Positions 26,005 through 34,668 of a stretch of 59,584 nucleotides of DNA are shown one piece after another. Position numbers and translations under genes: made by a program. The notes beneath the pieces are model-generated. The model worked only from the letters and a program-made list of their open reading frames with translations. It was not told where the DNA came from and ran no database searches. Each line of letters starts with the position of its first letter. Position 1 is the stretch's first letter. Location: NCBI GenBank assembly GCA_020073365.1, contig JAIQFL010000015.1, forward strand, positions 1 through 59,584. The letters run 5' to 3'. The stretch is from Terriglobia bacterium. Lineage in GTDB: Bacteria > Acidobacteriota > Terriglobia > Bryobacterales > Bryobacteraceae.

Positions 26005-27297
26005 TTAGTTCAATTTAATTCGGTCGTAATTGTCGTACGCCGACATGTCCGAAAGGATTACCCGTTCCCCGACCTTCAGCCCCTCCTTGACTTCGATGGT
26101 GTTCACGGAGCTCCGGCCGAACGTCACCTTCACCTTGTTGGCGTACTTGCCTTCCGGCTCGATCTTAAAGAGCTGCACCGTGCTGTTTTCCTGCCCGAAT
26201 ACCGGACGTCCCACGAACACCACATCGTCCAGCTTTTCGAGTTGGATGGTGCCGTCCACGCTCAAATCCGGACGGGCGCCCATCGGAAGTTTGCCGCTGA
26301 GGGCCACGTCCACCGTGACCGTGCCGTTCAAAATCGAGGGATCGATGCGCGAGACCTTGCCTTCGATCAGGCCATTGCTGCCACCGCCGGCCAGGCGCGT
26401 GTCGATCATGGCAGGCTGGCCGGGGGCAATATCTTTTACTTGTGTTTCGGCGATCTTCAACTCGGCCTTCAGGTGGGTAGGTTGCGACACCTTACCCAGG
26501 GGAGTCCCGGCCGTGACCTTTTGCCCCTCTTCCACGGGAACCATCGGAGGCGCCAGCGCCTGTAGCGTACCCTCAAAGCCCGCCCGCACTTTCAACTGGT
26601 CCACCTGGCTCTTCTTGAGTTCGTAGTCGGCACGCAACTGATCGATCTTGACCCTCTGCGCCGCCAGTTGCGCCTCTTCCGAACGCGAGGAAGTGGCGAG
26701 GCGTGTTTGTTCGATCTTGACCCGGTCTCCCAATTGCTTGGCCTTAACCTCCGAAATCTTGGCATCCACACTGGGGAGCAGGTTCTCCTTGGCCAGCGCC
26801 AGATCGCGGTCGGCCTCAAGCCTGGCCGTGTTGTAGTCGGCATCCACCTGGGCTGCCACGGCTTGCATGTCGAGCAGCCCCTTTTCTATCGTTACCTTGA
26901 GGTTGTCGTAATCGGCTTCAGCCGCCTTCAAGGCAAACTGAGCGGAGAGCAGAGTGGTCTCCAATTCGGGGCTGGTCATCACCATAACGACCGAATCGGG
27001 CCTCACATGCGCCTGCGTGCCGGGACGAATCAGAATGCGCTCCACCCGCCCGTCCGTGCGGGCGGTAATCAGCATGGTATCCTCGGGGACCAGCGTGCCC
27101 AACCCGCGCACCTCGCGCAGCATGGGTCCACGCTTCACCTGGTCGGGCCACAGCGTGGACATCTCGACGCCGGGCGCGGCGGGCTTCAGCTTCCCGAGTC
27201 CGATGGTAATTCCGACGGCGGCCACTAGTAATACCACGATGGTGACGGTCCAGCGGATGAGCTTTCTTTTCCCCGCACCTTTGCGTTGTATATCCAT
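26005..27297 (-). CDS. HlyD/MacA-type efflux adaptor (membrane fusion protein)
   Basis: 430 residues from the ATG at 27297, chosen because MDIQRKGAGKRKLIRW leads directly into the single N-terminal TM helix (TVTIVVLLVAAVGITIGLG). The periplasmic part has a barrel-sandwich lipoyl half-motif (GRVERILIRPGTQAHV), a long alpha-helical hairpin rich in K/E/A (about residues 125-260) and the second half-motif (EGQKVTAGTPLGKVSQPTHL). It bridges an inner-membrane MacB-type pump and a TolC channel. The ATPase gene follows directly. Confidence 0.9.
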   Translation of the reverse strand: MDIQRKGAGKRKLIRWTVTIVVLLVAAVGITIGLGKLKPAAPGVEMSTLWPDQVKRGPMLREVRGLGTLVPEDTMLITARTDGRVERILIRPGTQAHVRPDSVVMVMTSPELETTLLSAQFALKAAEADYDNLKVTIEKGLLDMQAVAAQVDADYNTARLEADRDLALAKENLLPSVDAKISEVKAKQLGDRVKIEQTRLATSSRSEEAQLAAQRVKIDQLRADYELKKSQVDQLKVRAGFEGTLQALAPPMVPVEEGQKVTAGTPLGKVSQPTHLKAELKIAETQVKDIAPGQPAMIDTRLAGGGSNGLIEGKVSRIDPSILNGTVTVDVALSGKLPMGARPDLSVDGTIQLEKLDDVVFVGRPVFGQENSTVQLFKIEPEGKYANKVKVTFGRSSVNTIEVKEGLKVGERVILSDMSAYDNYDRIKLN

Positions 27298-27750
27298 TTT
27301 GATTTCCGGACCCGATAAAGGGCACGGCGCCTGCCAATCGATTCGCTGGCTAACGCTATGACGTTTCAGAACTAAGAATGGATAGCGGTTTAATTCGGGT
27401 GTTCGCTTCTGGGACATCCTGTGCTGCGGTGGGACGTGAGTCAACCCCTGCATCTGCCTTGGGTCCGACGCCTGGACGGTCCGCCAAACTGTTTATTTTC
27501 GGCAGCTCGCCGGCCCTGGAGTTCACTGCCGGTAGCAACGGGTTATGTGCCAGTCGGCGGGCATGGTTCCGCCCCGGAGTTTCGCCTGAGGCCGAGACGT
27601 CCCAGTAACCTCCTACCCTCAGCAAAACGTTCTACGCGCGGCAAAACGTCCTACGCGCGGCAAGCGTCCCACCCTCGGTGGGACTGGAGACTACCGCGCC
27701 CCTGGGTACCTCGACGGCTTGGCGGCGCGGCCGCTGGTCTCGGAGCGGCA
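27298..27750. other. Intergenic region with a short tandem repeat
   Basis: No gene found in about 450 bp. A 19-bp unit beginning GCAAAACGT is tandemly repeated at 27622-27640 and 27641-27659, with a degenerate third copy at 27660-27678. It runs into a hairpin GTCCCACC-CTC-GGTGGGAC (27666-27684). The rest is featureless; it should hold the promoter of the adaptor-ATPase operon. Confidence 0.6.
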
Positions 27751-29898
27751 TTATTTGAGGACCTGTAAAAGGTTGCTGTAGTCGTCTGTCCACAATCGCA
27801 CAATGCGTTTCGAGCCAAGAGGCAAAGAATTGCCCATTACCTGCCTGTCGAATCCGCTGGGCGGCGCCGTCATTAACACCCATTTGGCGGCGAAGATTCT
27901 CTCGGTATCGTCGGCGCGGGTATCCACCACGCGGGCGAGTTTCCCGGCGGAATGACTTTCGCCCGCCAGCACCGGCCCCAGATCGAGACAGCGATTGGTA
28001 ATGTGGACCGCGAGGACCCCGTCAGGCTTCAAATGCCGGAAGAATACGGACATCGCCTCGCGCGTCAACAGGTGCAGCGGAATCGAATCGCTGGAGAAGG
28101 CATCCACGGCCAGTACATCGAAGTCCTGCGGCGCTTCGCGCTCCAAAGAGAGCCGCGCATCCCCTAAGACCACATCGACGTTGGCCCGCGAATCCCTCAG
28201 GAAGAAGAACTCCGATTGCGCGATCCGCAGCACCAGTGGATTGATCTCGTAGAACCGGTAATAGTCGCCCGGGCGGCCATACGCCGCGAGGGTTCCCGTG
28301 CCCAGCCCGATCACGCCCACCCGGATGGCCCCGCGTGCTTGCCTCTCGTGGATCGCAATTCCAACTCCCGTGTGGGGGCCGTAATAGGTGGTCGGGTAAC
28401 CACGCCGCGCCGGATCGAGGTATTGCTCGCCATGGTCGATGGTCCCGTGGATCAGGGTACGGGTCGAATACGGCACGCTTGCCGGACCCGAATCCTGGAC
28501 CCGCAACTCCCCGTAGAAGTTGCGAACCGCGACCCGCGCCACTCTTGCGGAATCGCGCATCTGAAGTCCCAGGAAAGCCGCCAACCCCAGCAGCAGGGTC
28601 CACGCCACCAGCGGTGCCGGATGCCGCCAACTCGGATACCACATTGGTTCCCCGTCGTGCTGAAGGACCATAAGGACGAGTGCCCCGCAGGCCACCAGAC
28701 CCAGTGGCATCTCATAATACGCATTGAAGATATGCGGCGCGACCAGGCCCACCAGCAGGCCTCCCGCCGCGCCCCCCGCGGAGATCGTCAGGTAGAAGTG
28801 CGTGAGGTACCGCGGGTGCGGCTTGAGACGGACCAGTTCGCCATGGCATGCCATCGAGCAGACGTATAGTCCCGCGGCAAAGAGAGGGACCATGATCTTG
28901 ATCGGAACGTTGCCGTGCATGTCGATGCCCACCGCGATTCCCATGACCCAGAGCGATACCGCCAGCATCCGAAGATACGGTTTGCGCCGATATCCGCCGC
29001 TGCCTTCAAAGCACAAGATGAACGTCAACAGGTAGATGCTCAGCGGCAGCACCCAAAGGAACGGAATGGCCGCCACGTTCTGCGACAGATGGTTGGTAGT
29101 GGCTAACAGCAGCACGGAGGCGCACGCCGGCAGCGCCATCCACGTTGCGTAGAGGCGCAGCCCCGGCTTCCCGGATGCTTCTCGATCCGCGCGCATAGAT
29201 ACGGCGGATCGAGTGCCCGTCCGCACGGCCGTAAAACCACATAACACGATAAACGCGCCGTACGCCAACGACCAGATCCCGGCTTGTTGATGGGTGGTGA
29301 ATGCCGGTTCGAACAGGACCGGATAGCTCAGGAGCGAGAACATGGAGCCGGCGTTCGAAAGCGCATAGAGACGATAAGGCATCGCGCCCTGGTATCGCCG
29401 TGCATACCACGCCTGAAGCAAGGGACCGGTGCTCGAAAGCAGAAAGTAAGGCAGTCCCACGGTGGTCGCCAGCAACATCAGAATGACGTAGGTAGGATCT
29501 TCCGGCCCGGCCGGCTTCCAGCGGGTTGCCGGATGCACCGGAAGAGCCCATGCGCTGGCCAGCAACAGAACGGCGTGGACCAGCACCTGCAAGCGCGGGC
29601 TGAGATACCGGATGAGTGCGTGGGCGTAGAGGTAGCCCAACAGCAACACCACCTGGAAGAACAGGAGACACGTTGTCCAGACCGCCGCCGAGCCCCCGAA
29701 CCATGGCAGGATGGTCTTGGCAATGACCGGCTGTACCTGAAACAGTAAAAAGGCGCTTACCAGAGTCGTGAGGGCATAGAGAGCCATACTTCCCCGCGGG
29801 CATGGTCCACTGGTCGGAACCGCCGCTGGAACTGGCTCGGATGGGAGAGTCTCGGTCTCCGCCATGCAATCACTATCGGCAGCAACCTCGGCGGGCAT
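27751..29898 (-). CDS. Fused membrane protein/spermidine synthase-like methyltransferase-fold protein
   Basis: 715 residues. The N-terminal two thirds are polytopic (about 10-12 helices, e.g. VSAFLLFQVQPVIAKTILPW, LLLGYLYAHALIRYL). This is the MFS-like half found in fused spermidine-synthase family proteins. The C-terminal part has a Rossmann SAM/dcSAM-binding fold: GVIGLGTGTLAAY, YEINPLVLRIAQS, VVLGDARLSLE, LAVDAFSSDSIP. Polyamine synthase activity has not been shown for most such fusions. The first ATG is used; an alternative at 29865 is equally plausible. Not obviously in an operon with its neighbours. Confidence 0.85.
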   Translation of the reverse strand: MPAEVAADSDCMAETETLPSEPVPAAVPTSGPCPRGSMALYALTTLVSAFLLFQVQPVIAKTILPWFGGSAAVWTTCLLFFQVVLLLGYLYAHALIRYLSPRLQVLVHAVLLLASAWALPVHPATRWKPAGPEDPTYVILMLLATTVGLPYFLLSSTGPLLQAWYARRYQGAMPYRLYALSNAGSMFSLLSYPVLFEPAFTTHQQAGIWSLAYGAFIVLCGFTAVRTGTRSAVSMRADREASGKPGLRLYATWMALPACASVLLLATTNHLSQNVAAIPFLWVLPLSIYLLTFILCFEGSGGYRRKPYLRMLAVSLWVMGIAVGIDMHGNVPIKIMVPLFAAGLYVCSMACHGELVRLKPHPRYLTHFYLTISAGGAAGGLLVGLVAPHIFNAYYEMPLGLVACGALVLMVLQHDGEPMWYPSWRHPAPLVAWTLLLGLAAFLGLQMRDSARVARVAVRNFYGELRVQDSGPASVPYSTRTLIHGTIDHGEQYLDPARRGYPTTYYGPHTGVGIAIHERQARGAIRVGVIGLGTGTLAAYGRPGDYYRFYEINPLVLRIAQSEFFFLRDSRANVDVVLGDARLSLEREAPQDFDVLAVDAFSSDSIPLHLLTREAMSVFFRHLKPDGVLAVHITNRCLDLGPVLAGESHSAGKLARVVDTRADDTERIFAAKWVLMTAPPSGFDRQVMGNSLPLGSKRIVRLWTDDYSNLLQVLK

Positions 29899-29973
29899 TA
29901 CGGGGTTGGCCGCGCTTCCTGCCGCGAGGGGGAAGTGACCAGGCGGACGGCGGCGTAGGACGAGGTGAATCGG

Positions 29974-30603
29974 CTAGTGGCCAAACCAACCGGGCCCCAC
30001 CGTCAGATGATGGCTGATGGAGTCCGGAACCACCAGAAAGAGCAGGAACCCCACTGTGGCGTGAGCCATGCCCAGGAAGTATAAGTTATTATATTTCCGG
30101 TAGATACAAGCGCAGGAGTAACCCGCCACAAGGGTCACGGCCATGAGGAATCCGTTGGGCAGGTGGGCGCCGGAAAACAGCGCTGCGGCCATCACCGGCG
30201 CGGCCCGAGGGGAAAGCACCGCCTCGAAACGATTCAGGAAGTAGCCGTTCAGGATGTATTGCTGGAACAGTCCCCAGGGCAGGTACGCCACCCACGAGAG
30301 CACCCCACGCTCGAAGCCGATCGGGCGCGTGGTCTGGAGCAGCATGCCGGACCCCAGCATCACTAGTGCCAGAAATGCCAGGGCCGGCGAGAACTCCTCC
30401 AGGCACTCCCGAAGGCGGCATCGGTCAAACCCCAGCGTCCGGGCGCCCTCCCGATGGACCAGGTGGGATAGCAGCATCAACCCCAGAATCAGCAGCCACA
30501 TGCCGGGATGGCGGTAGCGAAGCGCCCAGATGTATTGCATGATCAGGGCGAAAACCGAGAGCGGTTCCAGAATGGCGAATCTTCGAACCGTGGCTGCGGA
30601 CAT
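29974..30603 (-). CDS. CPBP-family membrane protein, catalytic motif degenerate
   Basis: 209 residues from the ATG at 30603, which has AGGGGAG five bases upstream; a longer frame exists but its extension is a decayed gene remnant. Polytopic, about six helices. It has the CPBP (Abi/Rce1-like) layout. In motif 1 the usual EExxxR is replaced by QQYILN (Q114, Q115), while motif 2 is kept as FSGAH (F143, H147). The loss of both glutamates argues against normal protease activity, although a QQ-type subgroup may exist. Neighbours another, canonical CPBP gene. Confidence 0.8.
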   Translation of the reverse strand: MSAATVRRFAILEPLSVFALIMQYIWALRYRHPGMWLLILGLMLLSHLVHREGARTLGFDRCRLRECLEEFSPALAFLALVMLGSGMLLQTTRPIGFERGVLSWVAYLPWGLFQQYILNGYFLNRFEAVLSPRAAPVMAAALFSGAHLPNGFLMAVTLVAGYSCACIYRKYNNLYFLGMAHATVGFLLFLVVPDSISHHLTVGPGWFGH

Positions 30604-30620
30604 TCGGACTCCCCTGGTCT

Positions 30621-30740
30621 TTAGCAATGCTTGGGCCAATCCACTAAGGTATCGAACGCTGCTGGGTAGCATCCTTGACCCTGCATCAAAGACCGTACCG
30701 TATGCCACACCAACTACAGCCGCCATCAGCCGCCACCACC
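30621..30740 (-). pseudogene. Remnant of the 3' end of a CPBP gene
   Basis: This stretch aligns with the last ~40 codons of the intact CPBP gene at 30759-31691. Shared segments include ATGCTTGG, CCAATCCA and CAAAGACC, then CCGTATGCCA (plus strand), at roughly two thirds identity with one single-base gap. In the frame of the intact gene it ends VDWPKHC and a TAA at 30623-30621, in the same place as the intact stop. It is therefore a decayed tandem copy lacking its 5' part. Confidence 0.7.
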
Positions 30741-30758
30741 CAGCCCGCCGTGTCGATC

Positions 30759-31691
30759 TCAAAAAAAGAAATGCTTGGTCCAATCCACCATGGTGTGCAA
30801 CGCCGCCGATGACAGCACCGTCGATCCCATCTCAAAGACCTTGCCGTATGCCAAACCAGCTACCGTCGCCACGATCATGTAGCGCCAGTTTGGCGCCGGC
30901 TGCGGCCCGTTATCGAGATGCGCGCACCCGAAGATGAGACTCGATAGAAGCAGGATGCGCCAGCCGCGGCCAAAGCGCAGCATGAGCAGATTCTGTATGA
31001 GCGAACGGAACAGGATTTCTTCCGGCACGGCGGTTCCGGCGAAAATGAGGCCTACCGCCCCGGCCATCCGGCCGCCGGACTGTACCGGAAAGTGGGGCGG
31101 CGGTATGAAGCCGATCTCGACTCCCAGAACGATCAGCACCGGCGCGACGATCGCAAAACCGGCCAGCGGAACCCAGAAATCCCGCGGTCCTCGCGGCAAG
31201 TTGTATTTTAGGCCGGAGATCGATCGAAACCCGAGAAAGACAACCAGGCCGAGCAGGATGGCGATACCGTACGCCACGCTGTGCAGGAATCCTTGCGCGG
31301 CTCGCGGCACCAGGCTCCCCCCGGCTGCAAATTCGAGCGGTAGCCAGATCGCGAGGATGGTCAGAAAGTCGAACAGGTTGGGCACAGTCGTGGACCCCGG
31401 TTGCGGGCCGCGATAGCGCGCTGTCGCGTTCCGGCTGCCCCACATGGGCTTGGAAGCCAGCACGGCGCACACCGCCGGTGCGGTCGTATACCCCAGGACC
31501 AGCAGCGCCAGTCCCAGGCTGAACGCACCTGCCAGGGCCGCCGCCGCGCAGAAGATTGCCGTCAGCAAAAATGGAAAGGCCCAGATCAGCCGGGGCTTGC
31601 CGTGAAGCATGCCCTGCAACCGATTCCGGGCCGAAGGTAAGAATAGACCGAATACCGCCGCGAGCAGCAGCGCAAGAACCAGCGTTTGCAT
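30759..31691 (-). CDS. CPBP family intramembrane metalloprotease
   Basis: 310 residues, about eight hydrophobic segments. All three CPBP motifs are intact: PEEILFR (E224, E225, R229), FGCAH (F254, H258) and the last-helix histidine in LHTMVDW (H299). These are integral membrane endopeptidases of the Abi/CAAX-protease type; substrates are generally unknown, sometimes bacteriocin-related or envelope peptides. Followed by the remnant and the second CPBP gene, so this is a small tandem expansion. Confidence 0.9.
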   Translation of the reverse strand: MQTLVLALLLAAVFGLFLPSARNRLQGMLHGKPRLIWAFPFLLTAIFCAAAALAGAFSLGLALLVLGYTTAPAVCAVLASKPMWGSRNATARYRGPQPGSTTVPNLFDFLTILAIWLPLEFAAGGSLVPRAAQGFLHSVAYGIAILLGLVVFLGFRSISGLKYNLPRGPRDFWVPLAGFAIVAPVLIVLGVEIGFIPPPHFPVQSGGRMAGAVGLIFAGTAVPEEILFRSLIQNLLMLRFGRGWRILLLSSLIFGCAHLDNGPQPAPNWRYMIVATVAGLAYGKVFEMGSTVLSSAALHTMVDWTKHFFF

Positions 31692-31756
31692 CCGGCGAAA
31701 CGCTCCGTGACCTTAGTCTAGCGCGATGGAGCGGAACACAGGCAAGGATGCCCGTG

Positions 31757-33409
31757 TTACTTGACTACGATGCCGCGCTCGTCCAGCAACTCGCCCGTCT
31801 GGGTCAGCAGGCTCAGGAGCCTGGTGCGCACCGCGATCTGGCTGGTCACCACGCTCAATTCCGCCGTCGCGAGATCCTGCTGGGCTTGCAGCACGTTCTG
31901 ATTGGTCTCGGTGCCCAGCTTGTACTTCTGGTTTTCGGCATCCAGGTTCTTATCCGCAAAGCCTTTCTGGATGATCGCCAGCTTCAACTGTTCCTTGGCG
32001 CCTTCCAGTGCGGTTACGGCGTTCAGGATATTGAGCCGGATATTCTGCTGCTGATTGCGTAAGGCCAAAGAGTCGGATTTCTTTTGAACCACCGCGTTGG
32101 CCATGTTGGCGGAGGCGACCCGGGAGCGGATCGGCAGCGTCAAGACAAGACCCGCCTGGTAGGTCGGGTACCCGAATCCGAACATCTGGCCGAGCGCATC
32201 GGCGATGCCGCCCGGAATTGGCTCTACCGCGCCACCACCGCTGCTCAGCAGGCTCGATGCGCTGGGATAGTAGATTCCGCCTCGTCCGCTCGCCGAATAC
32301 TGAGCGTTAAACGAGAGGCTCGGAAGCAGGCCGTTCTTGGCAGACTGAATCGCGAGGTCGTCGACATCCAGCCTCTGGACATTCGCCTTGATCGCCGGGT
32401 TGAGGTTCAGGGCTTTCGCGACCTCCTGCTCCCGGTCCTTGGTGATGGCTTCGGCGGGCCCGGGGTCCACCGGCTCGGTAAGTACGATGGGGAGCATGCG
32501 AACCTGAGGATCGAGGTCCGCGCCTAACTGGTGCCGCAACACGTCCTCGGTTTGCGCCAGGTTGAACTTTGCCTGCGATACGGCCACCTCCGCGGCGGCC
32601 AGCCGCTGCTTCGGGTTAAAGATGTCGAGCGGCGAGAGCGCCCCCAGGTCGAGTTGCTGCTGCATGTATTTCAGGTACTCCGACGCGACGTCGCGGGCCT
32701 TCTCCTGAACCAGCAGTGTTTCGCGCGCCGAGATCACGTTCCAGTAAGCGTTCTCGGCGATGTTGACCAGACCCAGGATCTGGCTCGTCAGATTGAATTC
32801 CGAGATCTTGTAGCTGCTCTGTGCCGACATCAACGGAAGCTTGTTCACGTACACGCCGCGGTTGCGGATCAACGGCTGGGTGACGCTGAAATTCAAGCCC
32901 GATGTCAGGGACGGGTTATAGAAGTTGAAGCCGTTGCTCTGGGAGCTCTTCGCGCCCGAAAACGTCACCGAATAGTTGGTACCCGACTCCAACGTTTGTG
33001 AGTAGCTTAGACTGTACGGCTGGGTCAGCGACTTGGCCACGCCGGTGGTCCGGGCATCCAGCGCGCTAGAGGGCAGACTGGTGGAACGCGTCGTGGAGAA
33101 CGACGTTCTGGCGGTCGGGTCCCACGCCCCAAATGCCATTTGGATGGCATTCTTGGGAACCTCCAGGCTGATCAACTGGATCTGGACGTCCGTGTTGTTG
33201 GCCATCACCAGCTCGAGGTAATGCTTCAGCGACAGCTCCAGCTTGCCATCCACCACGAAGTCCTTCAATTTCACCGGGTCCCGGAGCTGGACTCTGGTCT
33301 GGGCCTTCTGGAATGTCTCGCGAAAGTAATTCGGCTTGGGGAACGACGACATCTGCGCCAACGCGCCGGCCGTCAGGAGAATGCCTGTAATGAATGTTCG
33401 AAACAGCAT
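31757..33409 (-). CDS. TolC-family outer membrane efflux protein
   Basis: 550 residues from the ATG at 33409, which starts a signal peptide (LFRTFITGILLTAGALAQ). Two outer-membrane-efflux-protein repeats are visible as long coiled-coil helices: ARDVASEYLKYMQQQLDLGALSPLD, about half way, and ENQKYKLGTETNQNVLQAQQDLATAEL near the C terminus. The ends of the repeats carry NPAI and LPSLSFNAQYS. It forms the outer-membrane exit duct for the pump encoded upstream; it starts 4 bp after the permease stop. Confidence 0.92.
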   Translation of the reverse strand: MLFRTFITGILLTAGALAQMSSFPKPNYFRETFQKAQTRVQLRDPVKLKDFVVDGKLELSLKHYLELVMANNTDVQIQLISLEVPKNAIQMAFGAWDPTARTSFSTTRSTSLPSSALDARTTGVAKSLTQPYSLSYSQTLESGTNYSVTFSGAKSSQSNGFNFYNPSLTSGLNFSVTQPLIRNRGVYVNKLPLMSAQSSYKISEFNLTSQILGLVNIAENAYWNVISARETLLVQEKARDVASEYLKYMQQQLDLGALSPLDIFNPKQRLAAAEVAVSQAKFNLAQTEDVLRHQLGADLDPQVRMLPIVLTEPVDPGPAEAITKDREQEVAKALNLNPAIKANVQRLDVDDLAIQSAKNGLLPSLSFNAQYSASGRGGIYYPSASSLLSSGGGAVEPIPGGIADALGQMFGFGYPTYQAGLVLTLPIRSRVASANMANAVVQKKSDSLALRNQQQNIRLNILNAVTALEGAKEQLKLAIIQKGFADKNLDAENQKYKLGTETNQNVLQAQQDLATAELSVVTSQIAVRTRLLSLLTQTGELLDERGIVVK

Positions 33410-33413
33410 AGTT

Positions 33414-34667
33414 CTACTCGTAGCGAATGGCCTCGATAGGATCCAATTTCGCGGCCTGAACGGCCGGGTAAATTCCAAACAACAGCCCGATGAACACCGA
33501 AACGCCGAACGCCACCACGATCGACCCGGTGGTCACCACCGTGGACCAGCCCGCGGCCGACCCGATGATCCTCGACAACGTGAACCCGAAGCCGATGCCG
33601 ATCAGACCGCCCACGATCGAGATCAACACCGCCTCCGTCAGGAACTGACGCACGATGTCGGATTGCCGTGCACCAATTGCGCGCCGGATTCCGATTTCCC
33701 GGGTCCGCTCCAGAACCGTGGCCAGCATAATGTTCATGATTCCGATGCCGCCTACCAGGAGCGAAATCCCGGCGATGCAGATCATCACGATGCTGAAGAT
33801 CAACTGCGTCTGCTTCTTCTGTTCCAGCAGGCCCGCGGGCACCACCACCGTGAAATCGCCCGCATCCTTGTGGGTCGCGGTGAGGATGGCCTTGACCACA
33901 TTGGACGTTTCAATGGAATCGACGTTAGGGCCGACTTTCATGTAGATGCCGTCGATCTCATCCTTCAGGTAGCTGGTGTTGTCCTCGAACCGCCGCATCA
34001 CTGTGTTGAGCGGGGCAATCACCAGGTTGTTTTTGTTGACCGCCTGCACACCCTCGACATCGGTGTCGCCCGAAGCCGATGGCGTAAGCACCCCAATCAC
34101 CTGCAGCCACGTGTCATTGACTTTGACGTACTTGCCGACGGCTTTGTCGAAGCCCAGGAGGCTTACCTTGGCGCCCTCGCCCAGCACGCACACAGGTGCT
34201 GAGCTCTTGTTCTCGTCGTCCGAGAAGAACCGCCCATCGATCAGCTTCAGGCTGTTGATCTCCACGAAATTCGGCAGCACGCCGATGAGCTGTGGCGGTT
34301 CGTTGGTCGTCTTGGGCAACAACTTCTGGGGTTTGAAGCGTTTGCGCGGGGTAATGGCAACCAGCCCCGAAACGTTCTCGGAGATCGCGCGGTAGTCGCG
34401 AAAACTTAGCCCCGGCGAGATAGCGCGCACCGTCTGGAGCTCGTTCCGATCCAGCGCTTCATGCGACTCGACAATGATGTTGTTGACGCCCAGTTGATCG
34501 ATGAAGCTCATCATCTCTTTCTGCGCGCCGGCCGTGATGGACAGCATGGCCACCACCGCGCCCACTCCGAAGATCATGCCGAGCATGGTCAGCAGGCTGC
34601 GGAGCTTGTGTGCGAAGAGGCTCGCCAGCCCCATCTTCAATTCGGGAAGAATGTGTGAGATGCCCAT
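33414..34667 (-). CDS. MacB-type ABC transporter permease
   Basis: 417 residues from the ATG at 34667, with GGAGG eight bases upstream. N-terminal helix after LRSLLTMLGMIFGVGAVVAM, a large periplasmic core domain (SITAGAQKEMMSFIDQLGVNNIIVES and on to about residue 280) and three C-terminal helices with GGIGIMNIMLATVLERTREIG and RRAIGARQSDI. This is the FtsX/MacB fold without an attached ATPase. The ATPase must come from elsewhere, for example 25262 or 21072. Operon order: adaptor(s), permease, TolC. Confidence 0.92.
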   Translation of the reverse strand: MGISHILPELKMGLASLFAHKLRSLLTMLGMIFGVGAVVAMLSITAGAQKEMMSFIDQLGVNNIIVESHEALDRNELQTVRAISPGLSFRDYRAISENVSGLVAITPRKRFKPQKLLPKTTNEPPQLIGVLPNFVEINSLKLIDGRFFSDDENKSSAPVCVLGEGAKVSLLGFDKAVGKYVKVNDTWLQVIGVLTPSASGDTDVEGVQAVNKNNLVIAPLNTVMRRFEDNTSYLKDEIDGIYMKVGPNVDSIETSNVVKAILTATHKDAGDFTVVVPAGLLEQKKQTQLIFSIVMICIAGISLLVGGIGIMNIMLATVLERTREIGIRRAIGARQSDIVRQFLTEAVLISIVGGLIGIGFGFTLSRIIGSAAGWSTVVTTGSIVVAFGVSVFIGLLFGIYPAVQAAKLDPIEAIRYE

Positions 34668-34668
34668 G

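Noticed and set aside
30604-30783. 60-codon extension of the second CPBP gene from a TTG
   Set aside because: The DNA is a decayed copy of the previous gene's 3' end; ATG 30603 has a good ribosome binding site.
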